This document shows, piece by piece, positions 21,251 to 33,112 of a DNA stretch of 64,000 bases (within the stretch, counting starts at the first letter, position 1; every line of letters starts with the position of its first letter). The stretch is from the NCBI GenBank assembly GCA_963281255.1, contig OY725489.1:5394523-5458522 (forward strand), given 5' to 3'. Below the pieces are notes generated by a model. It had not been told where the DNA came from. It searched no databases and was given only the letters and a program-made list of their open reading frames with translations. The DNA comes from Aphrocallistes beatrix (lineage: Eukaryota > Porifera > Hexactinellida > Sceptrulophora > Aphrocallistidae). A program made the position numbers and the translations under genes.

Positions 21251-22399
21251 TATTTGTATTCAGTATCAAATTTGGAGAAACTTGAGGTACTTGACTATAT
21301 TTGGGAAAAATAATTTCCTTGACAACACAGGAATGTTACAAAATTCCATTCACAAATTTCATTACAACCCCATCGAGTGACCCCTTGTTTTGCTCAGCTA
21401 GGCTTGCTGAGTTAAATATGGCTAAATAAACCTTCTGAATGGTCATTTACTTGGATTTATAAAAAGGATCCACGAGTCGGCCCTCAGCAAATCCAGGAAT
21501 GGTCGAGCTACTAATTAACCATTGGTCAGGTTTCAGAATCTTTTTTTTGGGTTCAGTATGGCCCCCAATGCATTTAAAACAATAAAACTATTTGTTGCAA
21601 TTTTGGGAAGTTAATTAAACTGTATATTGAAAAATTTGCTAGGGTACCATTCAGTTTGAGGGGTCGAATTTTTCTGGGCCTGGCCTGAAGCCTCCTTTTA
21701 TTTCAGGTGGGGTTAGTGGTTGCAATTCCCTATTGTATGAAGTAGTAGCTCATTAGCATATTTTCGTAGAACGTTCTAAGACATATAGTGTACTAGTTGT
21801 ACCGGTTCTTATTAAGCAAGTACGGCTGGTGGAGCTGTGATCATACTACGGATACAGACACGCTCCCTTTCAAAATCCTGGATCCGCCCCTAAATAAAAT
21901 GAGTTAGTATTGTGGTAATAGTCTAAACCTGTTCTCATATGTTATATATGCTAGTTCAGGGCCAAACGAGACCATATAGTTTGATCAGAAATGATGTAGA
22001 ATTCAAATTAGAAAAATGATGTCGAACTTTGATCAGAAAAATATAACATTGAACAGAAAATCAGATTTTTAGCACAAAAATGTTTCTTTCTGATTAAATT
22101 CTACACAAGTAAATTAACCCATTATGGCTGTTGAGATCTATTTTCTATGATAAATTATGAATAAACTAAAAAAGGTGTGAAAATAGGAATAATTGGTTTA
22201 CATTAATATGCACAATATTCTGTTTTATAAATATTATTTTTTCTGCCAATCAGATTTCACCCCGAGAGAGCCATTGTAACTAATTTTATAAGTATACTGT
22301 CTACACAAAAAAAAAAAAGAATGTAACGCAGCCGTATTCATAAAACCTGCAAATTGATTGGACACTTTTGTCACCTTTAAATTGAAAATGTGAAAATTT
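21251..22399. other. No recognised gene
   Basis: Contains a partial copy of the GTGACCCCTTGTT repeat (about 21290-21430) and a diverged patch (21475-21740). The rest shows nothing I can assign. Confidence 0.5.
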
Positions 22400-22560
22400 C
22401 GCAAAATCCAGGTGCACACTTCCACCATAAAAGGAATGTCCAGTCTCAATTCGGTACAAATCTGTATACTGGATTTTTCAGGAGCGCGCAGGCGTACGTA
22501 CGTTCCACGCCGTCCATGCCATTAGTCACCTCCCATAATAAGAGCTGCACTAAAATATTA
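22400..22560 (-). mobile_element. HINE-like family C, 5'-end fragment
   Basis: Reverse complement of the family C head: AGTGCAGCTC then ATGGACGGCGTGGAACGTACG and a GTGCACACTTCCACCATA block. It is truncated before the satellite. Confidence 0.6.
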
Positions 22561-22700
22561 CTGTTCTATTGTGCTATTCAAATATACGTATACTGTTTCA
22601 AACGATATCAGTGAGTAACTCTATTACGTAACAGTGCTACACAAATATTATTATCCAACTAAGAGAATAGTATTGACATATCAATCACCTCATTCATCTA

Positions 22701-23760
22701 CAGGGTGACAAATAAGTTCTGTCCCATTTAAAAATTGTTATAAATTTATCATAAGACGAGATATTAACTTGTAATTTTGCTCAAAGTTATCTTAGTACAT
22801 ACAGATTCATTACAAATTTAGCTGTTCAATGTAGCCTCCCTTGTTTTCGATAACGGCCCTCAGTCGCTTAGGAACGGATTCAACAGCGATACGCATCGTT
22901 TCCTGTGGAATTTTCCCCCATTCTCTGCAAAGAGAGCTTTTTAGAGACTCGATACTCTTGTGGCTGGTAGAGCAAGCATTTGTCTCCAATATTGACCATA
23001 TCGAAAAGCCAGAGGATTGAGATCCGGACTGGATGGCGGCCATTCCTCCTTCGAAATGAAATCCGGAATATTCGTTCGTAGCCACTCTTGGTTGATATTC
23101 GCGGTATGAGCAGGAGCTCCGTCTTGCTGGAACAAAAATGGACGATAATTGGACATTGTCTTACCAAGATATTTCACTATAGGCTTTAAAACGAGCTCTT
23201 GATACTTGACAGCGTTGATTTTCACGCCTGGTGGGATAAAAACTAATAATTTCTCATCAGAAAAGATTATCTGATCCAGTCCATGACTTGCGAACCGGTC
23301 ACGTAGAATTTACTCCTTGCTAACCTCTTCTGCTTGATCGCTGCCGAAATAAAGTGGACTTTCCTTCTTTTATAAGGAAATAGGCCTAGATCTCTTTTTA
23401 CAATTGTACGGACAGATTCCCTAGAGATTTCTAATTTCTGACGCTATTTTTCGCATCGAACGTCGCGGATTTTACCAAATCCGACTCCGCACAACCTTTC
23501 TGTTCCGTATGTTGGTTGCAGAGACGGGACGTCCACTTCTTGGTCTGTCTGTGGTGTTGCCAATGTCCCTATCTATACCTTTTGATAGTGCGGTATATGA
23601 ATTTACTTCGCGTTTTGGGGAAATCCATAAATTTCAATATTTCGCTCGGACTTTTCCCTTGAAGGTAAAATTTAATAATCGCCGTCTTCTTCCATGATTC
23701 AAAAAAAATTTTAATTGGTTCCGATTGTTTGAAATAACTTAGAAATATGATTACAATAAA
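22701..23760 (-). pseudogene. DD37D (maT-like) mariner transposase pseudogene
   Basis: Minus strand, stop at 22810. The N-terminal helix-turn-helix (about 23760-23600) reads AIIKFYLQGKSPSEILKFMD and YRTIKRY. A middle with ISRESVRTIVKRDLGLF (about 23400) follows. The catalytic segment FQQDGAPAHT (about 23110) leads to WPPSSPDLNP, then after a frameshift FSIWSILET and a C-terminus EENKGGYIEQLNL-like (…IENKGGYIEQ). Counting 37 residues after the second Asp reaches the codon where the third Asp should be, but a one-base deletion sits exactly there. Several other shifts and stops are seen. The downstream terminal repeat CAGGGTGACAAATAAGTTCT starts at 22701 after a TA; the upstream end was not found. 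Confidence 0.85.
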
Positions 23761-23818
23761 CATAGTAACTGATATTACAGCAATATTACTTGACTTGGTT
23801 GGTTAGTGAAGAAATAGA

Positions 23819-24696
23819 CTACATCAAACTATCGAGTAGAGACTTGGACATTCTATGCCAGGTATTTTGTATATCAAGGAGATTGCAGCTCAGTCGAAAA
23901 TCACTCCAGCTCATAGAAGTACAGTGTGCTGCTAGTAAAGCTCTAACGTTGACTTCCGACTTTTTCCGGCAAAGCATTTGAGGATCGTCCACGGCTTCAT
24001 TAGGTTTCATTCCAATCGGACAGGATGTGGGAAATTCAGCAAGCACAAGATGGCAGCGACTGAATTTCAACAAGAGATATGATTGTAACCCATCACGAAA
24101 AGCGTATTGATACAGATTCAAATTACCAGTGCAGTGTGCCTCAGTGCATCTCAATAGGGAAAATACCGTACTTAGTATATCGATATCAATTATTTGCGAG
24201 CCATGAGGAACGTACAGATCACGAAATGATCTCCATCCTTCTGTACCATAATACTGAGGCGTTTATTGGGCTGAGGAAACTTCACTTGCTGTAATAGTGT
24301 TTTAGATTTCGGAGTGCTAGTAGAAAGCGGTAATCGCTTCGTGGTGGATGGTGTGAAAGTAGATTTCCTTTTGACTCCCTCACCCTTCCGAAACCTCCCA
24401 GTGTTGAGTTTATGTCCTAGCTTTTTGGTATGAACTGGGGTCGCTGGTGCCGTGTTATCCGATTCTTCGGATGTCTGAAGAGAGGGCTACTTGAGAGAGA
24501 GTAGATCCGAGCTCAGTAGGCGTGGATGTAGCTGGTGTTAAATCAGTTGGGGTTGTTGGGACTTTGAATATGAAATCACTTTCATTGTCAGACCCACTTG
24601 ACTCCATGCTAGATTCAAAATCAGCTGGAATGCAAACCATCGGGAGATCTCCGCGCTGCGAAATGTAGAAATAGTTTCTTGTTCTGAAGAAGACAT
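23819..24696 (-). pseudogene. Mutator-like transposase, N-terminal half (second copy)
   Basis: Minus strand. The ATG at 24696 (MSSSEQETI) is followed by an acidic, Ser/Thr/Pro-rich stretch, then a basic stretch (KGEGVKRKSTFT). IIDIDILSTVFSLLRC and a Cys pair (CTEAHC) come next, then EVNVRALLAAHCTSMSWSDF (about 23910). The order matches the N-terminal part of the Mutator-like gene at 54455-59129 (IVIDVAILELMF … SVYQAVLGARLAGIGKRGLD). At least three frameshifts are needed. The reading ends near 23819 and the catalytic domain is absent, so this is a 3'-truncated copy next to the maT relic. Confidence 0.65.
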
Positions 24697-24784
24697 TTTT
24701 TGAATTAGTTATGACATTAATTATTTCCATACTTATATTGATTTGGTGTAACTCGTTAAAATTAACTACAGTTGTATTGCACAT

Positions 24785-25106
24785 AATTGTTCCACCTCAC
24801 ATACTAATAATAGAACTAGTTTCTTGTATTGTGGTGACAGAATTCTAAATATAGCTAGCCATGTACAGTACACATGCACATGTTGATATTTTTAGAATTT
24901 TGCCAATTAGGGATGGTGTTTGCATTTCTCAATTTCTTACTAACCTAAATTCCAATTACACTTGGTTGTAACATGCTTACATATCTACTGTTATGTGTGC
25001 ATTGCTATTGTGACATATTATTGTCTGGGATGGAAAATGGAGCCTTGACTGGGTCACCTCCCAATAACGCGCACCCTTATGTGGTCTGTAAAGAACCTTC
25101 TTGTTC
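24785..25106. other. No recognised feature
   Basis: AT-rich stretch upstream of the truncated Mutator-like copy; its promoter or terminus would lie here, but I see no inverted repeat that identifies it. Confidence 0.45.
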
Positions 25107-25114
25107 GCATAAAA

Positions 25115-25315
25115 CAGTGGTTCCCAACCCCTTTTACCTCGTGCACCTCATGACACCGAAAAATTATTTTGTGCACCCCAGGACCAATGCCAGGATCTAG
25201 GAGTAATGTGTATATAACTTCAAAAATAATTCTGTTAAAAATGCTCAATATTCAGTTCTAATCCTTGTCCCGTGCACAGCTAGGGGGTTCATTCACGCCA
25301 GTTTGGGAACCGCTG
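25115..25315. mobile_element. hAT MITE with perfect 8-bp duplication, 201 bp
   Basis: The ends CAGTGGTTCCCAACC and GTTTGGGAACCGCTG are canonical hAT-type inverted termini. Both are flanked by GCATAAAA (25107-25114 and 25316-25323), a perfect octamer duplication. The interior has GTGCACC words and no coding. Confidence 0.92.
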
Positions 25316-25323
25316 GCATAAAA

Positions 25324-26139
25324 TATGTTGAAAGTACTCTTAGAGTCCAAACACCATCAAGGATTTTTATCTATCTATTTTTGTTGATTATATTTGTAAA
25401 AGCCTAAATTTGTAGCCATTTGTGGTCTAGTGACTTTTGATAATTGTTTGGGGAAATGAGCATAGTTGGACATGTTTAGCATGCTTTTTGTGGTGATTAT
25501 GTAGACCAAAAGGGATGAAGTTGAAATAGATGACATTTATTCTGAGAAAATCTCTCGACCCTGTGCCTGTGGTTCAAAACAAATTATTGCAATCTTGCAA
25601 TTTGGACGAAATACCCTATTCACAAATCATTGTCAAATTTAGACCGAGCGGAGTCGCAAGAAGGATCACTCGATAGGGTTCAAACAAGTTTTAAGAAAGG
25701 AATGTTATTACATTCCTATGCTGCTATGATGTTGCTAGAGGGCTAGTTTTGCCGAATAAGACGACGAGCGGCCTCAAATTTATAGTTACTTGGTTCTAGA
25801 CTCGGATAATAGCATAGTTTGGCAGTGATATCACTATTTATAGTAGAGTAAATAACAAATATCTGATGGGTCTACTCTAGGTGTCCGAATAAACTGACCT
25901 CCGCTTATTAATTAATGTTGGGTTTTTCTAACCCCCCTCCCCCGTTTATTAAATCTCGTAAATTGACTTTGAAAGTTTTACCCAAAAATGGTTTTTATAT
26001 CATGTAGTATTTCATCAATTATCTTCTATCTGAAATCAATAAAATATTTTATTTTTATTCTAGATAATATGCTGAGTTCTACTGTGTGATACATCAACTA
26101 ATTTCAAATCACCCCTCCCGTATAACCACTCGAGTATAC
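25324..26139. other. No gene; one partial dispersed repeat
   Basis: A partial GGAATGTTATTACATTCC repeat lies at 25610-25760. Otherwise nothing recognised. Confidence 0.5.
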
Positions 26140-26335
26140 TTACAAGCTCCTCTCAAAAATATTCTAGATTTAAAATACGATTTCCATGTAAAATCCAGGG
26201 AAATTAGTGATGTCTTTTATACTCAGGTCTGTGCATGCCACTTGCGCCAGGCCGGACTCCAGCACTCATTTTAGAACTGTGCTACAATATTACATAGGAT
26301 CATAGATCCAATATAATAAATAATATATGAAGCAT
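26140..26335 (+). repeat. Dispersed repeat D (copy 1)
   Basis: Contains GGTCTGTGCATG, CCGGACTCCAGCACT, ACTGTGCTACAATATTA and ATCATAGATCCAATATAATA in the same order as at 49715-49848 and, inverted, at 63510-63735. Confidence 0.75.
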
Positions 26336-26456
26336 ACAAATGGTATTATGTACGTCTAGTGATATTATTACTAATTTATCAACAAGTACTTTATTATTAT
26401 AATAGTTATACTATGTACTAATAGTTGTAAAGTAATAGCAATGAATCACATGATTG

Positions 26457-26980
26457 TTACATACATACAAAATCTACTCCAAGTAAGTGAGTATCTAATT
26501 GTGGATAGTCGAGCATTTTATCTGCTGGCAAATACTGTTGCTTGAATATTTCTTCCCTTTGCTCGAATGTTAGCTTCGGGGGATTCCACCGGAAAGCTTT
26601 ACCATATTGTTTAACATGCTCTTTGTATGCATGAAACTGGTCACATCCAAATTCATGCATGAATTGTTTATCAGTGTAGGACGCGAAGATGTCCAGCCAA
26701 TAATCAGAATGATGGCGTCTACGACGGATATGGGTAGTCAATGTATTTCGTTCTGTTCGGATGTAAACTGGAGCTGTTTACTCTCGCCTCCACTCCAGAT
26801 GTGTTCGATGACGTCTCTGCACAAGTGAATATTCTTTTGGCCGGCTCTCTTCTCAATTATTATGTTCTGATTGCACTCCCCAATTCGCAACTTTCCTGGC
26901 ACGAACTGGAAATCATCACTAGGGAAGATGTTACATGCACGTTGATATGTACTCATTTTTCCCAACATTTTATTAGACAT
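26457..26980 (-). CDS. Unrecognised coding-like segment (two overlapping frames)
   Basis: On the minus strand an ATG at 26980 opens 80 codons (MSNKMLGKMSTYQRACNIFP…SEQNEIH), ending at 26738. A second frame takes over without a gap (LTTHIRRRRHHSDYW…) and runs to a TAA at 26457. Composition is protein-like: mixed charged and aromatic residues, little repetition, and motifs such as FVPGKLRIGEC, HEFGCDQF and FEQREEIFKQQYLPAD. The junction near 26739 looks like a one-base shift, giving a protein of about 170 residues if repaired. An AATAAA lies about 65 bases past the stop. I see no transposase motif and do not recognise the family. It could be a small host gene with a sequencing error, a recent pseudogene or an unknown transposon protein. 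Confidence 0.4.
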
Positions 26981-27239
26981 TTTCAGATTTATTTTGTAGA
27001 ATGACTTTTATTATTTACTTCGTAATTTGAGCACATTTATCGTATTTATTTCTATTTAATAGCTATCCATTTGCAGTTGTAATTGTACGTTGTGTGTCTG
27101 TGTATGAGTGTTGCTAAATTTAGACATGTTCTATAGATGTAATATATCTATTTTTAGACTAAACTAGCGTTTGTTATTACGTAATTTCAATGCGTATAAT
27201 GCCTATACTTAGCAACCGGTTTGAAGGTTTAGAACTTGA

Positions 27240-27445
27240 TGGCTTGCATTTTAACTTACAGAAACCTAAGCACACTTCGCTTCCTTGCGGACACTTTGTG
27301 TTTGCCAGACGCACCATTTGGGCGCCTGGGCTCACACTTGTTAATTAATTATAAGGTTGATAATCACTCTAAACATGTCTGTCTTACTGTTATAATCTAC
27401 ATCACTGGAAACATCACCAAATTGTCAATTTTATTTGAAATGTGA
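27240..27445 (-). mobile_element. Helitron family B, decayed 3' fragment
   Basis: Reverse-orientation tail (CGGACACTTTGTGTTTGCCAG, GGGCGCCTGG) followed by the family B block AAACATGTCTGTC and CACCAAATTGTCAA. The terminal hairpin is eroded. Confidence 0.6.
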
Positions 27446-27536
27446 GTCCCTAATTTATGGAACTTGGCGGAAACTTTCGGGAATTCTACTTGTAATTGCC
27501 TAATTTACGAAATACTCCATTTCAGATTATCTCAGT

Positions 27537-27766
27537 CAGGGCTGTATCAACCCAGTTGGTAAAAACAAGTCATTTTTCATCGAAATTCCTTGCCCACAAC
27601 TCATTCAACTCTTTCAAAAAATGAGTTGTCTACAGCCCACTCATTTTCGGAATGATTCATTTGTACTAAATGAACTTGTTTCAACAATTCATTTTCATAT
27701 GACGGCTATAATCAACTCATTGATATGATTTTGCCAACTCAAAATGGGTTGGTTGATACAGCCCTG
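27537..27766. mobile_element. hAT-type MITE, 230 bp
   Basis: The ends CAGGGCTGTATCAACC and GGTTGATACAGCCCTG are perfect 16-bp inverted repeats. The flanking octamers ATCTCAGT and ACCTCAGT differ at one base. The interior repeats AACTCATT/AATGAGTT words. Confidence 0.88.
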
Positions 27767-29074
27767 ACCTCAGTAACCAAACTTAGTGGAACCGATCAGG
27801 AATTTACGGAAGATTAGTTACATTTCTACTATTAAGTTCTAATTTATACATACATACGGACGAGATACTTCCTCCATTTTATAAGATCATCTCCCTACTG
27901 GTGCTGCACTCAAATTGTATTACGTTTATTCATACTTTTTTCAAATGTCCAATTTTAGATATAAAACGATAGTTTTACAATATTGGAATGCTTCTCAGTA
28001 ATATTCATAAACTATCTATTGCGTTCCTATATACACTTCACCTTTCTGAGAATTGCTGATGATATTTCCTATATTATCTCATCACCTGGAAGGAAGGGCT
28101 AGATCACACATGTCGATGCAATTGTAGGCTCAAGCAAAGAATATAAATAACAATATCTGCCCTATTATTTATCAGTCCTAACTTGCAAATCGCAACTCAT
28201 ACTGGGAACACGCAACTCCTGGGATCTTCGCTCATCTGGGGGAGGCAGGCCTAACTTGCGCACTGATTTGGTGGATGGTAGTAGTATATGCTTCTGGGCA
28301 TGTTGATTTAGACCTACTATTGTTTTATTCTCAGCCTTCAATGACCTAAATTGACTGAGTGTGCAAAACTGAAATTTCTAATTATATAGACGTGAAATGA
28401 CGTCCCAATCTCGTGGTCTTTCAACATTTTCGTCTATGGTGTCTGAACTCAATGGAACCATACCTTAACTATGGATAACAATATTCGCATTAGAAGTTTG
28501 TATTCACTTTTTACTGATTTTAATTGTACCATGGATCAGAATGTAAGAGTCCGAAAAATTTGTGGTAAATGCTTACATGTTTATTTTTCACAATTCTGAC
28601 TTTTTCGTGCAGAATAATTAGTTGAAAAGTGAAATTTTCAGATATAATAACATAATGGATTGATTATTGAACCGCAATATATATATATATATTTCAATCA
28701 ATTCCAAAATTGATCATAATGAATTTAGATTGTGAATATAAATTTAATATTGTTTTGAACCATGGATAAATGACTTAGTGTTGTATGCGGTCTTCACTTA
28801 TAGTTAAAATGACAATCCTCACAAACTTTTATAATTTCGTACTCAGAATTTGTTCATTCTATAAGCTTTATGTTACCATAATATAAGCTCTAAGCCTAAG
28901 GCTTCAAATATTACCGTACAGATTTTCAAATTGATTACCCTCTTCAAAGTTTTAGATGAATAAGTCAAAAAAAGTCAAAAAATATACTAAATTTTGAATA
29001 AATTCAGTAAATCAGGTGGCAATGTAAAATTTGCACTTTTTAACGAAAAACTCTTGGTCGAAATTAAGGATATA
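27767..29074. other. No recognised gene or repeat
   Basis: About 1.3 kb of AT-rich DNA with a short TA run near 28678. It is among the few stretches without an identifiable element. Confidence 0.5.
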
Positions 29075-29262
29075 CAGTGAAGATTGGATATAACGACATC
29101 GGATATAACAACAAATCACAAATAGCGACCATTTTTCCTTGCCCAGACGAAATCCTAAGTGTATATTGTGTGTGTGACCCTAAGATCGGATATAGTGACA
29201 GATCACAAATAAAGACATTTTTCTGTTGCCCGATGGTACGTCGTTATATCCAACCTTTACTG
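29075..29262. mobile_element. pogo-like MITE, 188 bp
   Basis: The ends CAGTGAAGATTGGATATAACG and CGTTATATCCAACCTTTACTG are inverted repeats with TA on both sides (29073-29074, 29263-29264). The word GGATATAACGAC or a variant recurs four times, and the pair CACAAATAGCGAC/CACAAATAAAGAC twice. Confidence 0.8.
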
Positions 29263-29578
29263 TATATCAATTAAGAGATATCCGATGTCAAATGAAGTTT
29301 CTTAAGATACCAAATAGTTGAATTCGAGGAAAGTTGAAGTATTATTACCTATAGCAACGGAGATTTTGAATTTTAAAAAATACATCGAATTCAAATAGTG
29401 GTGTCACTGATGTTAGACGCTCATTTTAACTATATTGATATACCCGAGTTGACATATATCACAGTTTATGATAATAATTGAACACAAACCACTTTTCCAT
29501 TCATACGTAATACAATGGATGTATACGGAAGCGTTAAACCGAATAATCAACTATTCGGTTTCAACCCTGATATATATA

Positions 29579-29762
29579 CAGTCGACTTAATAGGGTCACT
29601 GTTTAATCGGGTCAGCCGCTTAATCGGGTCACTTTTGACAGGACCGGAATAGCTCTCACACATAGAGGCTAATACAAAAATATTTTCGGTTAATTGGGTT
29701 CTCCGCTTACTCGGGTCAAAATATGCCCTTACCGATGTGACCCTATTAAGCGGAGTCGACAG
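29579..29762. mobile_element. pogo-like MITE, 184 bp
   Basis: The ends CAGTCGACTTAATAGGGTCAC and the inverted GTGACCCTATTAAGCGGAGTC-GACAG are flanked by TA. The internal word TTAATCGGGTCA or TTACTCGGGTCA occurs about six times in both directions. It lies in the TA run following a GTTTCAACCCTGATATATA fragment of the 6874-7628 family. Confidence 0.85.
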
Positions 29763-30155
29763 TATATCGCTATACGTGAAATTGGTTATAACCATGTTCT
29801 TGATATCCGTGTTCCACTGTAAATAGGTTATTGTATTAGGTATGAAATCATGAGAAATGAAGACATAACTGTCAACATTACTTCAACAACCACATTCATT
29901 TAACACTCTCAACTTAGTCAGGTTGTTTTAGCAAAACATTTCAATTCTAATTTTTAATTAAAAAGTTAGTGCTAATTTCTTAGAATAGCGCTAAGATTGA
30001 GTTATGAACGAGTCATTATGTAAACATAAAGAATTCATGTAGGCATAAGCTGAAATCGTCGTGAGAAGTCGCAATCGAATAAGTATCAATAAACTTGCTG
30101 TGTGTTACTAACCATCAACTTTGCACAGCTATATATAAGCACCAACCATCACATA
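29763..30155. other. No recognised feature
   Basis: AT-rich spacer between a pogo-like MITE and a Helitron A copy. Confidence 0.5.
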
Positions 30156-31217
30156 TCTTATATATAAAAATGCTAGGAAATTTTGTTTGTGGGTGTGTTT
30201 GTTTGTCCGAATTGATTGAAGAATTGGCAAGTCGTAGAGATATGAAATTTGGCATGTAGGTGTCAAATGATATGACTACGATTAAGTTCTAATATCTAAG
30301 CAAAATTTTAACACCTCTGCATAAAAAACGGAAAAATTTTTCACACCTTTTATATACAAAATAAATGACTACACTATTACAATAGAAATCATTGTACAAA
30401 TACGACACGACACTAGATCGTCATTGTTATTAATACTTCAAAGCCACAACTTATGTTTGATATCTCAAATGTATTATAGTGTATGGCAATAAAAAAGATT
30501 ATCTGCATATTTTCACACCTTTATATACATATTTTCACACCATTTGATGAATTTTGAAAATAATGCTAGAGACTAGCTTCCAACGGTTGACATGGGGTTT
30601 TCAGGGGTGTAGATTTCGAATATCATATTTTCAGATCTATTTGATAAATTATTTGTTTACCTTTGTTTACATTAGATACATAAAGTAACAAATCTCAAAA
30701 ATATGCTAGAAACTTACTTTAAACGGTTGACATGGGGTTTTCAGGGGTGTAGATTTCGAATATCAATTTTCGGATCGATATGATAAATTATTTGTTTACT
30801 TTTGTCCACATTAGATACATAAAGTAAACAAATCTCAAAAATATGCCAGAAACTTGTTTTAAACGGTTGACATGGAGTTTTCAGGGGCGCAGATGTCGAA
30901 TATCATATTTTCGAGTAAATTTTATCATCAATTTATTTACTTTTGTTGACAATAGATACATAAAGTAAACAAATTACAAAAATGGGCAAGAGTCTAGCTT
31001 CAAACGGTTGACATGAGGTTTTTAGTGCTGTAGATTTTGAATATTATATTTTCAGATCCACATGAGACATTATTCGTCGACCTTTGTTTACAATATTTAT
31101 ATAAAGGAGAAAAATTCCAAAATATGTTAGATTGAGTGACTCCAGGCGCCAGCAGGGCTACTCTGCGGACACGCAGTGTCCGCAAGCCGCGCAGCGCAAC
31201 CAAGCGAAGCGAGCTTG
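30156..31217 (+). mobile_element. Non-autonomous Helitron, family A (1062 bp)
   Basis: It starts A|TCTTATATATAAAAATGCTAG, then TTTGTTTG and CCGAATTGATTGAAGAATTGG. It ends in the GC hairpin tail AGCGCAACCAAGCGAAGCGAG then CTTG|T. Flanks are A (30155) and T (31218). The middle (about 30541-31090) is a tandem array of a ~137-140 bp monomer homologous to the family C satellite. There is no coding capacity. Confidence 0.85.
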
Positions 31218-31376
31218 TTTATTATTATTTACTCTCATTTATGCCTATATTATACATATCCTTTTCATATTCTATTGTTTCCCTTCGTCAACGGATCAAA
31301 TTCCATAATTCTAATGGATTTGTGAGTTTTGCTATATTTGCTCCTTACATTGTATATTTAACTATTAAAATTTTTA

Positions 31377-32485
31377 GTTTGCCGACTATACTTTAGTATA
31401 GTGGCCAACTTCTGAAATGAGCGGCTATATTTGTTTGTTTGTTTGGTTTATTTTTTTTCACGGTAAGTCCTATCCTAACCATACCAAAAGAGATAATGAT
31501 TTGAAAACTTGGGAAAAGGTGCACCCTGGGTGTCGGGTGTGCACCTCGGGGTACGATTTTTGATCCGACACCAAGTGACAAATTGAGACACCTTTTGAAC
31601 TCCAGACAGGGCGTAACTCTGAATCCATGAATGGAACCCCATCAAATTTTGGACCCATTAGATAGAGTAAAATATTTTAACACCTTCTGCAGTAGCAGAT
31701 TTTTTCTATTTTGTACAATTCGCCACAATATTCATTTTAAAAAAATTTTTAAGATAGAGTTGTTTGCCTCCATTCACATATTTCCATTATTTGATGAATA
31801 ATCATCACATAATCATGATGATGTCATCATAAAAATGTGTCATAATATATGATGAACATTTATTTGTTGGAAGTTTTACTCCATCACTTTTCATTTATTT
31901 CGTTATTTTTAAATATCATGATATATTTTTGCTTATATTCATATGAATAATCATCTAATTTTTAATTTCACTCAGATTCATTGTCTAGAATACAATAGAA
32001 CATGTAGTTGAAAATCAAAACCTGTTCAAATCAATTGTATAATGGTATGCAAAGCAACACATATTTCATCAATAAACGGCTCTCTCAGATTCTCACACTA
32101 GCTTCTGGTAACAGGTGTTAAACATTGAACAATGGAATTTAATTAGCATTGCATATGCGTGAAAGTAACTTTAATTTTTAAATGAATATTGCGGCGAAAT
32201 GGTGCAAGATAGAAAAATTCTGCCACTGCAGAAGATGTTAAAATATTTTACTCAACCTAATGGGTCCAAAATTTGGTAGTTATTTGAAAACTTGAGAAAA
32301 GGTGCACCCTGGGTGTCGACCCAGGGTGCACCTTTTCTCAAGCTTTCAAATAATTATCTCTTTTGGTATGATCATATCTCTTTTTGGATAGGACTTACCG
32401 AGAAAATAAACAAACCAAACAAACCAATATAGCCGCTCTTTCAGAAGTTGGCCACTATACTATAGTATACGAGTAGTCGGCAAAC
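31377..32485. mobile_element. Long-TIR element, ~1.1 kb, partly foldback
   Basis: The left end GTTTGCCGACTATACTTTAG and right end (inverted) GTTTGCCGACTACTCGTATAC share a further ~70 bp including GTGGCCAACTTCTGAAA and GAGCGGCTATA. The left half includes a GGTGCACCCTGGGTGTCGGG block and AATCATGATGATGTCATCAT. A partial relative is nested at 43720-44050. No clear target duplication or protein was seen. Confidence 0.75.
32291..32342. repeat. Perfect 24-bp-arm hairpin
   Basis: Arms 32291-32314 and 32319-32342 are exact complements around the four-base loop GTCG, with the core GGTGCACCCTGGGT. Pairing continues outward with one mismatch (TTATTTGAAA). It arose by inverted duplication of the same block found once near 31515. 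Confidence 0.95.
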
Positions 32486-33074
32486 TAATTAAAGTTTTTT
32501 GTGCTATCGTGAGAAATTGTCCTCCCCGTTAAAATTGCCTCCATTGTGACCTAAATATATTAACTAGTTACCAATATCTGTGGTTAAAATCACCTTCCAT
32601 TGATTCTCATAAATCTATTTGGGTACTTGGTGTATTGATTTCAAAATTTTGGCAATGGTTTTAAATGTACAATACTTGACGTGTATAACATGGGATAGCT
32701 TCTATTTAAAGGATTCTTTGATATAACATTTTGATTTTCGTCATGATACTGTAATTTTCAGACAGAACATTCCACATTATAACATGTTGAAACTTATAGC
32801 GGGCAGCCGTGGGCAAGTTTTTTTAAATTTGACTGAACTGAAAACACTCACCTGTATACCATTTTTTATCAGGAAATGGCTTGATGGTATATGTATATTG
32901 CATGTAAGGCCTCACCTGACCAGAACTCACAGTGCGGGACCTTTTCACATGCCTGATTCCAATAGTGATAAGCTGTAATTATACTGTGAAATGAGTTTAG
33001 ATTCAGTAATGATAATACTCCAATTTATTCTTTAGTTATTCAAAATTGCTGCAGCGCAAGCAAACGAAGCCTTA
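32486..33074. other. No recognised gene
   Basis: AT-rich, with a short eroded Helitron-tail word (GCAGCGCAAGCAAACGAAG) near 33051-33070. Otherwise nothing assigned. Confidence 0.5.
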
Positions 33075-33112
33075 TCCTTCCTATTAAAACTCGATTAATA
33101 TTTATATGTATA
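33075..33112 (+). mobile_element. Solo Helitron B 5' end
   Basis: A|TCCTTCCTATTAAAACTCGA and a short TA-rich stretch, interrupted by the 3' end of an inverted Helitron. It is the stub of a copy that received the insertion. Confidence 0.7.
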
